Below are positions 1 through 11,418 of a stretch of 64,000 nucleotides of DNA, piece after piece. A program made the position numbers and the translations under genes. Under the pieces are notes generated by a model. That model was not told the DNA's origin, did not search any database, and saw nothing but the letters and a program-made list of their open reading frames with translations. The DNA comes from Gelatoporia subvermispora B (taxonomy: Eukaryota; Basidiomycota; Agaricomycetes; Polyporales; Gelatoporiaceae), in the NCBI GenBank assembly GCA_000320605.2, contig KB445820.1, positions 186,001 through 250,000 on the forward strand, in the 5' to 3' direction. Position 1 is the stretch's first letter; the number at the start of each line of letters is the position of its first letter.

Positions 1-61
1 CTCACGAGTTCATTCATCAAGACATCGGAAAAGCACGCACGCGCGTACGCGGGGGCGCATC

Positions 62-2513
62 CTACGCACGGCAGCAGAACGCCGCCCAGAAGCCCCGCTT
101 CTTCGCGTTCCCGTGCTCGTCCTGCTCGCCGACGCGCGCCATCTGCTCCGCGCCATACCCCGAGATGCCCCGCGCGCCGTTCGCCTGCTGCGCCGTCCCC
201 GCCGTCGTCGTCCCGTCGCGGCTCGTCGTGCCGTTGCCCTTCCCGGCCTGCGCGCCATACATGAAGCTCTCGCTCCCGTTCGTCTGGCCCGCGCCCGGCG
301 CGACCGGCGAGTTCCGCCCGTACGCGTCCCCGCGGTACCCCGCCGGGGTCGGCGCGGTCGCATACGGGTGCGCTGCGAGCGCTGCGCTGTCGCGGGCCTC
401 GCGCGGCCCCTGGGTCTGGCTCGCACGCCGGCTGGTCGGGGCGAGCGGCTGCACGCTGACGTGCTCCCGGCGTTCCCGGTCGCGCTCCCGTTCTCGCTCG
501 CGATCTTGTGTCGCACGGCGGGAGCTCTTGACGTGTGCTGGAGTAGGCGCCAGTACAAGCGCCGGGGAGTTTGGCGTATTCCCCTCCTGGAGGGGTTGTC
601 TTGAGGTACGGCGGTGGCCTCCGTCGTCGCGACGTGACCGGTGCTCGCGATGCGGTGTGTGCGGAGTTCCTGCATTGGCGTGCGCCTGTGCAAGAAGCGT
701 TGACGATGACTATCGAACAGAATGAGGCCGCACTCTGCGGTAAAGGCGCAAATGACGTACATGACCGGCTTCCCAGCCCTTACCGCCATTCAGCAGCATC
801 CAGTCAAAGACGCCATCCTCAGGCTCGGCCAAGGTCTTGAGTACCTTGGAGAAAAGCTCACGCAGGAAATCGTAATCAGGCGTCTCCTCGAATCCAAGCT
901 TGCGAACATAGTTCATGTATATCGCGAACTCCTCTGCGTATACCAATCAGCCGAGAGTTTGATGAGAATTGCAATTATACACACCGGGGAAGCCTTCGCA
1001 TAGCTCCTCAATAGGCGTGCTCTGCTTCTTCTCTCCAATCTTCTCGTACTTCTGCTTGTTTGTTGCCGCCCGCAAACCTTGCCATGGCAGCCCACCTCGC
1101 AAGAAGTACATGAATACGTGTCCAAGCGACTCAAGGTCATCTCTCCGCGACTGCTCGCGGCCCAAGTGGGTATTGATCGACATGTATCGCGCTGTCCCAG
1201 ACAGCGACTTGCGCTCACGATATGGGATGTGCACTTTGGTCTTCGGGTCGCGATAGTGCTTGGCCATGCCAAAGTCTGCCAAGAGCACGGTTAGCGACTG
1301 ATCTCGAAGTTCGGGTTACGTAAAATCGACGATGCATCGAGAACAAGACCACGCAAATTCGCCTCGAGTAGGACGCCCGCAACCCCAGACGAAGCCCTGG
1401 ATTGCCCCTAGGGTTCGAGGAAGTCGTGGCTAGCTGCGTGAATGTGGCGTATATCCTCTTATGTCCACTTGCCTTCCTTACTGCGGAGGTCTTGGAAATG
1501 AAGGGCAGGAGTACTCACCGATGATGTGGATGACGTTTGCCGTCTTCGAGCCTGGAACACCAATCAAGAAGTTGTCAGGCTTGATATCACGGTATATGAG
1601 TGATTTGTCGTGTATTGCTTGCACGCGCGTAATCTAGAAGAAACATTGTTTAGTCAAAATACAAGGATATGGCATAAAGCCGCTGGGTGGGCCGAGAACG
1701 CAGGATGGGGCGACGCGAACAAGCTGTCGGACTGACAACACAGCCCGCGTGGCAAGGTCCGACGCCATACCGGACGACTTCCTCGAGATCTCCTCGCGGA
1801 AATCGAACCGCTCCGGCGCTGCCCAGCCCACCGAGCGTCCCCTGGCCTTGTGCCTAGCGGCAGTGCACCCACCATCTGTTTCGCAGCCATGCAAACTGTC
1901 TTGATAGAGAACTTGCGGCCGCACATGTCGAAGAGGTCCTCGAGGTTCGGACCGAGCAGGTCAATGACGAGGACATTGTGCAAGCCCTCCTGGCCGAAGT
2001 AGTGCACCTGCGGAATGCCCGCTGGACGGCGTCAATCAAGTGCGTGGCGCGATGGCGTCGGAAATGGGGTAATTGACAGAGGATATGGAACGTAATCGTG
2101 GTCAACTAGGCGGGAGGGGTGCAGAGGGGAGGGGGAGGACGTACGGGTGCCGTTGAGCGTGCGGTATGACCGGTACTCGTCGCGCAGCTGTGGTGCCTCG
2201 GATTTGCGGGGTTCCTGCGCAGGAGATAAGTGTCCGCTGTAAGCCTCCGGGTGCTCTAGCGAGCGGGGACGACCTACGAATTTGATGGCGACGGGCTGGT
2301 TGTTGAGCATGTTCGTGCCTGCGTGGTCCTGAACGTGAGCATGGCGAGGGACGTACAGGGAGGAGAAACAGACGCACCCTCAAAGACGACACCGAACGAG
2401 CCCTCTCCAATCTTCTTCCCGACACGGAAGTGGTTGCCAACGACGCCATTAGAGGTCGCGGTCTGCGATGAGTGATGCCCCGAGGAGGAGGCGATTACAT
2501 GGGGGGTAGTCAT
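62..2513 (-). CDS. Casein kinase I, membrane-anchored Yck-type
   Basis: Ser/Thr protein kinase of the CK1 family; fungal Yck1/2-type members act at the plasma membrane in endocytosis, nutrient-sensor turnover and morphogenesis. The start at 2513 ([11 protein letters not shown]) precedes the glycine loop [13 protein letters not shown]. Later exons give VAIKF, then [15 protein letters not shown], the CK1 hallmark [18 protein letters not shown], the catalytic loop, the activation segment [17 protein letters not shown] and [16 protein letters not shown] 63 bp intron (GTAGGT...GCGCAG) between VAIKF and EPRKS is stop-free and would be missed by ORF scanning. After the kinase domain comes an Arg/Glu/Gln-rich low-complexity region, and the protein ends [10 protein letters not shown]. 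The twin cysteine near the C-terminus resembles the palmitoylated CC end of yeast Yck1/2, which suggests membrane anchoring (inference). At least five introns. Kinase identity is certain; exact splice sites in the 3' half are approximate. Confidence 0.93.
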
Positions 2514-3668
2514 GGTATGGGAAAGACCGACGGGGGGAGGGGTGAAAGAGTTATACAAGTGGGAGGAGACGTCGCTGGACGTCCTGGCAGGGGAAGAGGA
2601 TCACTGGCGAGAAGAGCGGAGTCTGAAGCCAACACGGCCCTGCACCCTTGCCTAATCCGTTACGCAAACAGCCGCAGCCCCGCACCGCGCGCCAGTTGCT
2701 TCCTTCCTTCCGCTATCAAAAAACAAAATAATTTTCAAAACAAATCCTTGCAATGCGCACGCTAGCTATGTATGTATGCAACAACGAGCGGGTTGAGCAC
2801 GAAGTGATGATTGTTGTCCTAATCACGAATCACTGATACCCAACTACAGGTGTGCCCTGAGCGAGCGCTTCTTCCCGGCTGCCCGGGCAGGACTCCTGTC
2901 ACGTTGGTCCCGACCTTGACATCGTCTTTGTTCGCCGCCAACATCGTCCACAATCCGAGGCAAAGTCCTGCATCCGTCCGCGCGCACGGCGGGCCCCTCT
3001 CCTCTAAAAATTCCTGCAGGCATAACAACACCGCCTCAAGGCTACGGCCGACGCGGGCCCGGTTGTCTTCCGGAGCCTAGGAGACCTCGCATGACAATCC
3101 TCTGCGCACCTCGACTGCGGCCCCGCTTACGCCCAGTCTCCCTGGACGCCTTGATGGTAGCAGGAGGGTATTTGCATACAACACCCGTAATGACCACTGC
3201 GAGAACGATCTCGCGCACCGCCCGGGTCCGCCGGCTCTGCGAAATCTTCAGTTGCCACATACATAACTCCACTTACGGGCCCCTCAAACGCCTTCGAAGT
3301 CTGCCCGTGGGGCGGTCGATTCAACTCTGACCAACGCCAAGCGTCTGGTCGCGGTATCCGCAATACCCACTTTCGTCATACGTGCCTGGGGTGAATTTAT
3401 GCTAAAGTTGGACACTGACAATCCAGTATATATGTCGTCGTGTGTGAAAGACGTGAGATTACTCGTAAGCAAAATACAATGAAAGGAATGCAGTCCAGCT
3501 GTGGGACAGAAACTTCTAACTAACGATACACTAGTACATACAGTCGATTAGTACAAGAGCCCCACCCGCCGATCAGTTGATATCTCCTCTGTCCATCCTG
3601 GTATCGGTTCCCGCGCTCCCATTTGCAGCATTGCTCGGGTATTCGGGTTACTACACACGTTCCCCGCT
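2514..3668. other. Intergenic, no gene seen
   Basis: About 1.15 kb between the casein kinase 5' end and the 3' end of the Frag1-type gene. Open frames here are short, on both strands, and resemble no family. An A-rich run near 2715-2745 (several short A tracts) is the only compositional feature. I see no RNA gene or repeat. Confidence 0.6.
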
Positions 3669-4748
3669 TTATGCGTTATTGTACGCATTGTATCCGCGGC
3701 CGCCATACGCAGCCGGCGGTGCATTGATCGGACCAGGCGCATTTCCGCCTGCGACATTCACCTCGCGCATCGCCTCACCGCCCTCGCCGCTCTGGCGCAT
3801 GGCAAGCAGACGCTGCCGCGAGAGCTCGCCCTTGTGAACGCCTTTCGCCATGCGCAGGTCGTACACGAAGGTGAGCAGGAAGAACGTGTAGCCAAAGGCG
3901 ATCACCCATTCCAGGATGGCTAGTGATCGGCGCGTGAGCTCCGGCTAGAGACGAACAGAGCGGAGACAGACGAACCTCCGACGTTGGGTGCTACATAGAG
4001 TGTAACTGCGAATGCGATGGCGCAGAGGATAAGGATGACTGCAATGATACCCTTCATGACGTAGGCGATTTTGAGTTTTCGGACCTCCACGAAGTCGTGG
4101 CTGATCCATCGGTACTGCATCGCAGTTGAGCATTCGAATCATAATCATGATAGCCGAAATCGACAGACCTCTGCAATGGTGAAGAGAGCGCTGAGGCCAA
4201 CGCCAACGATGAAAACAAGCAGGAAGACCCGGTGTAAGCTCGGGTGCCGCCCCGTGTCGAATATGGACAGAAGGATGAGGCCGGCACCTCCAATGAAAGA
4301 TCCAAGAATTGCAAGGCCGGAAAATACACGTTCTCGTCGGCGCATGTTAGGAATAAGGCTGGTCACACGACATCAGCCAACGAATCCTCGTCAACAACAG
4401 CCGCTGCTCACCGCCCAGTGTGTCTCAGCCATCGCTCTATCGTAAGAGCAAGGAAGAACGTAACCCCTGTGATACAGCAACAGACGATGAAGAGCGGTTT
4501 GAGGAACGACGCCCCGATGTCGGATATGTATGCGATGCTCCCTTGCTGAGTGACATATTTCGGTTTTCCTTGCACTAGCCAGGTGATGAGCATCGCCCAT
4601 AATGTGCCTGTAATGCATCCACACATTCGTTAATATACGTTAATTGATTGTCCAAGGATCTCGCCTCACCAAACCAGATAAATGCGCCGAACGCGGGTAT
4701 CCAGACATACGCCCAATGGTGGTGTTCGCGCAAGGAGCTTCTGCTCAT
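3669..4748 (-). CDS. Frag1/DRAM/Sfk1-family membrane protein
   Basis: Polytopic membrane protein of the Frag1/DRAM/Sfk1 family; yeast Sfk1 acts at the plasma membrane in phosphoinositide and phospholipid homeostasis. Exon 1 starts at 4748 with MSRSSLREHHHWAYVWIPAF and a first hydrophobic segment; the following exons give TLWAMLITWLVQGKPKYV, SYISDIG-type text (YISDIGASFLKPLFIV), LAILGSFIGGAGLILLSIFD with RHPSLHRVFLLVFIVGVGL, VEVRKLKIAYVMKGIIAVI and finally IAFGYTFFLLTFVYDLRMAK. I count about six membrane helices. The cytosolic tail is short, Gly/Ala/Asn-rich and ends NAYNNA. The last intron joins NVG to ILEW in frame (A at the junction). Five or more short introns. Family assignment is strong; equating it with Sfk1 specifically is inference. 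Confidence 0.88.
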
Positions 4749-5507
4749 CCTCCCCGATGTATGATGATTTTTTGTCTTTTAGGATTGACTAAGTGGGCGT
4801 AGGGTAGAAGGGGTATAAAGCGATTGTGCGGAAACGCGGAGTACTTGAGGCCTTGAGGCTCGGGCCATCAAATTCTGGCGTTTGTGTCCTGACCGTGCCC
4901 GCGGTCTCTGTGCACACGCCAGTGACGTCACTCGCCACCCACCCCGCTTCCGCAGCTCAGGCACGTCACGTGCACTGCAACGGCATGTGTTTCCGCTGCG
5001 TTTCACGCAATCGCGGCTGCGTATGAGACATGGTGCGCCGTAGCCAAGGCCCGCGACCAGCATCAGTTGATTGTAGAGGAAGAAGATGGCAGCTGTTGGG
5101 TGCTTCTTTGCGTGTATAAGAGCGTACCACGCAGATTTTGACTAGGACATGCTTACCCAAAAACTGCTGCGACAAAATTGACCGTCAGCTCCAATAAGGA
5201 TACGTCAACTGTATCTCACTGGAATTTTCAGTCCTTCGAACGTCCTTCAAACGTATTTTCTGAGCCAGCCTCACCCACGCGAGATACGGTTATGATCTTC
5301 TCACGCCGTAGCCAAGTTCCAAGATAAGTAGGTCATCGAGCCATGCTCACGGGAAGCCGATCGGAATGACGGAACACGACATAAAGAAGGCTAGAAGAAC
5401 AGGATAAAATACAGACATCATTGAGTAGACGAGACTTGCTACGGGATATCACAATAGAATACCACAGGGGACCACTGTCCGTCCACCCCCATAAAAAGGA
5501 CTCCGGC
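4749..5507. other. Intergenic with a CRE-like palindrome
   Basis: Upstream of the Frag1-type gene (start 4748) and downstream of the DsbA-like gene. No recognisable coding sequence. It holds the 12 bp palindrome at 4921-4932 and, about 35 bp further, a CACGTG E-box at about 4968-4973. Confidence 0.55.
4921..4932. promoter_or_regulatory. CRE-type palindrome AGTGACGTCACT
   Basis: Perfect 12 bp palindrome containing TGACGTCA, the consensus bound by CREB/ATF-type bZIP factors. It lies about 175 bp upstream of the Frag1-type gene start on the minus strand. Binding is inferred from the motif only. Confidence 0.45.
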
Positions 5508-6527
5508 TCACGACTGGCACATCGGACCTACGGCAAGGCTCGTCATCGGCTTTGACAAAGGTGTGGAGGGTGTAGGCTCTGCCTGACCTAGCTTCTTAAA
5601 AATCTGCGCCTCTCATTAGCAATGAGGCGAGAGGGGGCTGGGGGAGGGGGGCCATACCTGGATGTAAGTCTCGGATGTGAGGCCTCCGCCTGCGGCATAC
5701 TTGTTCTGGATGACCGTGTAAGGCACACCGGTGACACCCTTCCTGCGCGCATCCGCCATCATGTGCTCTACCTCCTCCGTGCACTCCTTGGTGTTCAGAA
5801 ACTCGATGGCCTGTAAGAAAATGGCGAATTTGAGGTCAGGGCCGATCTTGCCGAGGCGCTGACAAAACCTACCTCGGCCTTAGACATCACTCCGCTGGCC
5901 TCCGCGATCTCACCAAGCACTTCGGGGTTGCCGATGTTCTTGCAGTCCGTGAAGAAAGCGACGAAAATCGTCTCGAGGAATTTCTGCTGCAGCGTCTGGC
6001 CGCCGAGCTTCCACGCCTTGAGGCAGAGCCGGTGCGCGCGCAGGGTATGGGAAATGGTGCCGTGGAACTTACTGCTCAGAGCGGACGCGGATCAGCTACG
6101 GTGATATACAGTTGGGATCTGTGACGCCACACGAGGCCCCTTGGGCGAGCTGCGCACAAGGAGCACTGGGTTGCGTCGGGAGCGAATGACTCACATGTCG
6201 ATTCCGAGCTCCTTCGCCCGCTCCGTGACCCGGCTCTCGATCTCGGGGAACTTGTCGCCAAACTTGCTGATGTACCATTCCCGCTTGTCGAGGCCTTCGA
6301 GCGGGAGCGTGGGCTGCAGACAGTACGGCCTGAACTCGACCTGGATGGTGACAGGCAGGTCGGCGACCGCCTCAATGGCTCGTTTCAGCTCCTGCTGCCC
6401 GATGTAGCACCACGGGCATATCTGCGCGGGTGCGGGTCGGTGAGCGTAGCGTCGCAGACGATCAGAGGGGGGCACGCACAATGTCCGAGAGGATGATCAG
6501 CGAGATGGTCCGCGGCGAGTCCTGCAT
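5508..6527 (-). CDS. FrnE-like DsbA-fold oxidoreductase
   Basis: Thioredoxin-fold protein of the DsbA/FrnE (2-hydroxychromene-2-carboxylate isomerase-like) family. The short first exon starts at 6527 (MQDSPRTISLIILSDI) and joins through a GTGCGT...GCAG intron to ICPWCYIGQQELKRAI, which carries the CPWC redox motif. Then come VEFRPYCLQPTLP and FGDKFPEIESRVTERAKELG, the helical insert (LRAHRLCLKAWKLGG and QQKFLETIFVAFFTDCKNIG) and TGVPYTVIQNKYAAGG, which holds the cis-Pro (VPYTV) that packs against the active site in this fold. The last exon ends LAVGPMCQS with the stop at 5508. About three introns. Probably cytosolic: no signal peptide is seen. The substrate is unknown. Confidence 0.87.
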
Positions 6528-8091
6528 AGCGCCACTAGCAAGTCCTGCTCTGTCCTGGGCGGGGTGGTCGGGTGGGTGTCGCGGCGGCGATATCAAGCGT
6601 AGTGCTGCGCGTGTTGTGTGCGCGTCGATGGATAGGTGTTCGCGGTCGTCTGAAGGAGAGAAGAGTGTTCGAGGAGGAGGATAGGGTGTGTAGACGGAGG
6701 TATAAATGCCCTACTTTACAAATTACGGGCTGAGATTGGTGAGCACCCCGGAGCGCGCGGCAGAGACCGGCCTTGGACCGGCACAATCCCACGCCGTGAC
6801 ACCCTCCTTGGGGCAGTGGCTGAGAGTGGCTGAGCCTCTCCCGCCATCGCTCTTGTCCGCCTTCTGTGCCTGAGCTCGCAATATTTCCCCGTTGTGTCGC
6901 GGAAATTGCCCTGGCTGTGTTGACTTGGTATTCTACGCACGACACATATGAGACCAACTCGGTGGCCGTGCAAAAATCACCTCGCGGTGCGAGGGAATTC
7001 CGAGTGGCACCTGGACACTATCATCTCGTCAGCAAGCCTATCTGGTCACTGTTCTCCCGCGAGGGCGTCCTGCGGCAAGCGCCCTTCTGGTTAGATATTC
7101 TCCGATAAGAAGACATTCAGGGCCGACATTCTCGCTGTACCGACATGACAACCTTCTTCTGAACTGGGGAAATGGGATCTGAGCTGTGCAGCGTGTTTCT
7201 GTCAGTCCCGCAGGGTCACGGATACGAGTCTTACCAAAGCCTGAACGTGCTGCAAAGGAGGAGCGAATTGCAGGTCCGCTATTTGCTTGCCGTAATGGGC
7301 GCTGTGCGCTTCCTCTATGATCGCCGGGAATTGCGAACCTGGTGTCTTGCTCAGCGCGGACTCCTCACCGAAGACTTATTTCCAAGTAAATCCGCGGAGC
7401 TCGTCAGCGCGCCGTTCATTGCGCAAGTTGCGGAACCTGGAATAGTACACCATACTTTCTCAAGAGCCGGCCGCCCGACGCGAGCTTCGCCTGTCTAGCC
7501 ACAACCATCTCCGTAAACAAGCAGCAGGATCCCGCAGAACACCGTTTATCGCGTAGTCTGGACAATAACTCGCTTACAGACTTTGGGTCTATACCACGAC
7601 AGCTGTCGCTGTCAATATTGGTGGTCTACACCCTTCTCCATAAGGTACTGACGGCAAACGTCTCGAGTTGTCTATCGGATCACGCAACACGTCAAACTGA
7701 CGGGTGCGCGGTGTGGACCGAGTTCTGTCCTCTGGGGCTTACATATCACTCACAACTACCCATCATATGACTGGCTACTCTGGCTTCGGATCGTGACTTC
7801 TGTTCGAGAAGACGACAACTAATCCAAGGAACGTACACACGGGATTCGTAGTACCGTAGTGCTTATGCACAAGAACGGCAGCACTCACTTCGTGACCCGT
7901 ACAGTATTTGTCACTCGCACCTCATGCGAGTGGAATTAACAATAGAGAGGAAGAAGTTGATATAGTTGAAGTAGTTCGATACAGGTATAGTCTGAAACAC
8001 ATTCGTAATCCCCTCGTAATCGTCCACCGTACACGTCACGGTCATCTGCCTCAACACCCATCGTACATCCATTCGATACACCACACTCGCG
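6528..8091. other. Intergenic, no gene seen
   Basis: About 1.56 kb. The longest open frames (about 100 codons near 7172-7498) have no recognisable motif and no supporting splice pattern. No repeat or RNA gene is recognised. Confidence 0.5.
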
Positions 8092-8919
8092 CTATGCAGA
8101 AGCGCCATATGGACCGTTATCCGGATTGGGCCCCGGGACAGGGGCAGGGGCGGTCGTATTTACTTGTGCGTTAGGACCCGTGTTCCCATTACCAGTGTCA
8201 AGCGTGTTCTGACGTGACTTGGGGTCGGGAGCGGTCGTGTCTGCCTGTGCGTCAGGGCCTGGGCCTGACGGCGAGCTCCCATTGTTGGTCTCAAGTGTGT
8301 TCTGGCGCGAGGCACGCTCGGCGGCGCGTGCGTGGATTTGAGAGAGCTTTATCTCGCGGTCGTGCTGGGTGTGGTGTCAGCCACGCCTTGGGAAGGAAGA
8401 GAGATGGAGGATACTCACGTCTGCAGTCTCCTTCCTCTGCCTTAGCTCGTCCACAGTCTGCCCGCGTTGCTTCAGATCTTGTCGCAAGCGTTCCTCGTGT
8501 TGCTTCTTGATCTAGTACGCGGGTCGTCAGCAGGTATAGTGCATTCGTAATTGGCGCGGGCTCACCTGCACAGTCTTCTCGGCCGCCTGCTCCTCAGAGA
8601 TAGCCACCTGGTGCTGTTGCTCTGCCTTGTTGACGGCCTTGGCCGCGTCGTGTTCCTTGCGCACCGCCTTGTCGACGTTATGCTGCGCTTTGTCTGCCTC
8701 CTGCGGATCATCGTGTGAGGCGCCTCGCTGTGCATTCTATATCGGTCGTTAGTGGCGCACCTTGATGCTCTTGTCGTGCGCCTTTTCGGCGGTGTTTAGG
8801 TCCTTGATGACATGGTCAAAGTTCTTCTGGTCCATCTTCGCTTCGTGAGCGACGGTCTTTTCGACCTGACGGACTTCCGGGTCCGCGTTTTTGTTCGAGC
8901 TTGAACCAAAGAGTGGCAT
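8092..8919 (-). CDS. Small coiled-coil protein with duplicated C-terminal segment
   Basis: Not recognised as a named family. The start at 8919 (MPLFGSSSNKNADPEVRQVE) is followed by charged helical sequence rich in Ala, Lys, Glu and Gln over four exons: KTVAHEAKMDQKNFDHVI, then DKAQHNVDKAVRKEHDAA, KQHEERLRQDLKQRGQTVDE and REIKLSQIHARAAERA. This looks like one long coiled coil or amphipathic helix. The last exon holds two imperfect copies of a segment (SRQNTLETNNG...AQADTTAP, then SRQNTLDTGNG...AQVNTTAP) before a Pro/Asn-rich end GPYGASA and stop at 8092. Introns follow GT-AG and keep frame. A TATA box lies 52 bp upstream of the start. It is divergent from VPS51. Possibly a stress or membrane-surface helical protein, but nothing in the sequence proves that. 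Confidence 0.72.
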
Positions 8920-8970
8920 AGTAGGATGTGGTATATCGGATTGTTGGGTTCATGTTTTCGGGGCCCGGAT

Positions 8971-8976
8971 TTTATA
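8971..8976 (-). promoter_or_regulatory. TATA box of the coiled-coil gene
   Basis: TATAAA on the minus strand, 52 bp before the ATG at 8919, a plausible core-promoter position with a short 5' UTR. Confidence 0.5.
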
Positions 8977-9243
8977 CAGGCTCTCGGAAGCGTCACTGAG
9001 GAGCTGTCGTCCATCTGGCCTCCTCCAAGGGCGCATGATGTCATTCAGTCTGAGCATGTGCACGTGTTAGTGCACGTTGCCATTTTAGGAAGTCGTGTCT
9101 TGTCGCTGTTATGGGCGCTTCCAGTGTGGTTCTGGACAGCACAGCAGCGTAGACGCTCTTATCTCTTTCGTCTTCTGACTTCAATGCAACCTCTGTAGGA
9201 TCAAGACCACGTCAGTTTCCCGAATTCAAGACCACCAATTTCT

Positions 9244-10014
9244 ATGTCGTCTCCAGCACCGAGTCCACCCGTAACACCCCGAACGGCGGGCAGCGCACGC
9301 ACACCCATTGTACCCCGCCCGCCACCTTCACCGCTCCGCCCAACCTCGCCGCCCTCCGTCCGCCCAACTTCGACGCCAACACCACCTTCGTCTCGTCGTA
9401 CATCTGCCTTGCATCCGCAGGGAGTGTCGCTTCCTGCAACGCCGCCACCTGGCGAGCGTCCGAAGACCCGCGCGAGGGATCTCCTACGAAAGCACTATGG
9501 ACTGGGCATAGGGCCCCCACCTCCGTCGGGCAAGGCGGCGGACCCAATGGACCTTGGTAAGCCCATTCCTAGGCTGGACGCGACTATGGTGTTCAAAAGG
9601 CACAGATTCGCCTGCATTTGACGCCAAGGCATATTACGAGCAGCTTATCACGACGTCTTCATTGCCAACGCTGCTCAAGAGGGAGAATGACTTGTTGACT
9701 GGTATGACCACTTCATTTCTATGTGCCTCTTACTTTCTCACCTTTTGTGTAGAAATTCGCCAGCTGGATTCCGAGCGGCAGTCTCTGGTATATAATCATC
9801 ATCATGAGTTGATTGCAGCAAGTGATACAATAGCCGCTGTATGTCCCACAGATCTTGCCGGTGCATATATAACTTACTGAAAACATTAATAACGCAGATG
9901 AAGTCAAGAGCGGAGAATTTGGACGCAGACCTCGACCTATTGCGCGCAGCATTCTCGGAGATTTCACGACTGTCATCAGACATATCAACGGTATTTCGGC
10001 CCGATCAGTCATAA
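9244..10014 (+). CDS. VPS51: Vps51, GARP tethering complex subunit
   Basis: Small subunit of the Golgi-associated retrograde protein complex, which tethers endosome-derived vesicles at the trans-Golgi. Exons 9244-9556, 9606-9701, 9753-9838 and 9898-10014 join in frame to 203 residues. The N-terminal third is Pro/Ser/Thr-rich and disordered. Then comes the Vps51/Vps67 signature: LLRKHYGLG, DSPAFDAKAYYEQLI, LLKRENDLLTEIRQLDSERQ, LVYNHHHELIAASDTIA and MKSRAENLDADLDLL, predicted coiled coil. The length matches short fungal Vps51 (yeast about 160 residues) rather than the long animal form. All three introns begin GTAAG or GTATG and end CAG or TAG. Divergent from the coiled-coil gene at 8919. Confidence 0.9.
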
Positions 10015-10246
10015 TGAATGCCTGTCCATCTGTTACACAACCTGGATATGCGGAGAAGACGCGTTCATTGCGAGTCCTATCTATCGCTCATCATGCCAGT
10101 GATATGGACAGGGCGACATTTCCATCAAGTCGGAAGGCATATTCCGCATGTGCTATTCACGGGCTGAGACGACAACATATCGTACACTACGCTCTCGACA
10201 AGCAGGGACGAGGATTGCTTAACTACTATACATCAGCCTAGATGGC

Positions 10247-11171
10247 TTAGAAGTGAGTCTGGGCACGCTCTTGTAGGATACCATCGACCCATACGTCGAC
10301 TTTCTCATCATAGAAGGCGACGTATCCCCTAATTTCAGCGCATTCCAATTGTGGGGTCCGGTACCACCACACTATGTCCTGTACGAGGGAATCATCAGGC
10401 AGCTTGACGCTGTAGTAGTTTGCCACGCCCTGCGTAGGTTATATTTGCTGTGAGGTCGAGATTGATGTGCAGATGCAAAACAGGACGCACTTTGTACGGG
10501 CACTGCGTCGTTAGATCGGAAGGTACGAGCAAATCCATCCTGCAATCTGTCTTCGGGATGTACGTTCGCACAGGAAGACTAGTCTCGAATAGCAGACGAG
10601 GCTTAGTCGTGTTGGCGACCTCCACACCATTCACGACCACGCGCACGTGTCGAGACGATTGTAGTACATCCACTCGCTATATGCGCGGTAGGTGAGCACT
10701 CCGTGTTGTGGAGTCCCCGACGCAGCTCACTTTGTACGGGTCCTTCGGGTGAACGAAGATCTGTTCCTCTTCTTCGAACCAAGCGTCCATTGCTCCGAAT
10801 GGTATGAGGACAAGGTCCTTGAGTTCGCCTAAGAAATACTGTTGTACAACGCCGTCTGCTTTCTTCCCATTGATAACCAAGTCAAATTGCGTCGCAGACG
10901 GGTCATCCTGTTGCTCGCGGGAAATAAGGTATTCCTTGGGCACGTCCGGTGTCTCGAAAAAGTATACCGGATAATACGACTTCAGCCATCTACCACAGCG
11001 ACAGATAATGGATGTCATCGGTTGATTCCCGCTGGAGATACTGGCCCGATCTCGTAAGACGGCTTACACTAGTTTCGCTTTCGTCGTATCCACAAGCCAC
11101 TTTCCATTAAACAGTACACGCACACGTTTTTGTGCGTCCTCAATATGCGGTTTCGTGAAAGGAGGGGCCAT
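10247..11171 (-). CDS. Tandem DUF427-domain protein
   Basis: Protein with two copies of DUF427, a small beta-rich domain of unknown biochemical role found in bacteria and fungi. The start at 11171 (MAPPFTKPHIEDAQK) leads into the first copy, RVRVLFNGKWLVDTTKAKLV, then YYPVYFFETPDVPKEYL and LVLIPFGAMDAWFEEEEQIF. The second copy opens with HVRVVVNGVEVANTTKPRLL, continues TSLPVRTYIPKTDCRMDLL and closes with YVAFYDEKVDVWVDGI and ERAQTHF, stop at 10247. About four introns. No signal peptide. Both repeats keep the VRV...NG...V..T.....L pattern typical of the family. The 5' end is only 247 bp from the divergent gene at 11419. Family assignment is firm; function unknown. Confidence 0.85.
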
Positions 11172-11418
11172 GGCGGTAAGGATGACTGAGACGAGCGTCA
11201 GAAGGACAGGACCAGCCACCAGGCGGGCAGCCCGAAAAGGAAACACCACGATCATGTGACAAGTGCGTGATGCGCGCATTGTACACAGGCGCCCGTGCTT
11301 ACACGGGCTCCTTCCCCGTTGATCGTGTCGTTTCGGAAACAGAGCCTTTGCCTTCCATAAGTACCTCCCTCTACAGCTCTACTGCTGGTGCTGATCCTGT
11401 TGGACCTCGGATGGTGCA

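Noticed and set aside
10..789. Long Arg-rich open frames over the casein kinase 3' end
   Set aside because: They are GC-driven shadows of the Gln/Gly/Ala-rich kinase tail, which itself ends in a sensible lipidation-type motif.
7172..7498. 108-codon frame in the 6528-8091 gap
   Set aside because: Single frame without domain, splice or neighbour support.
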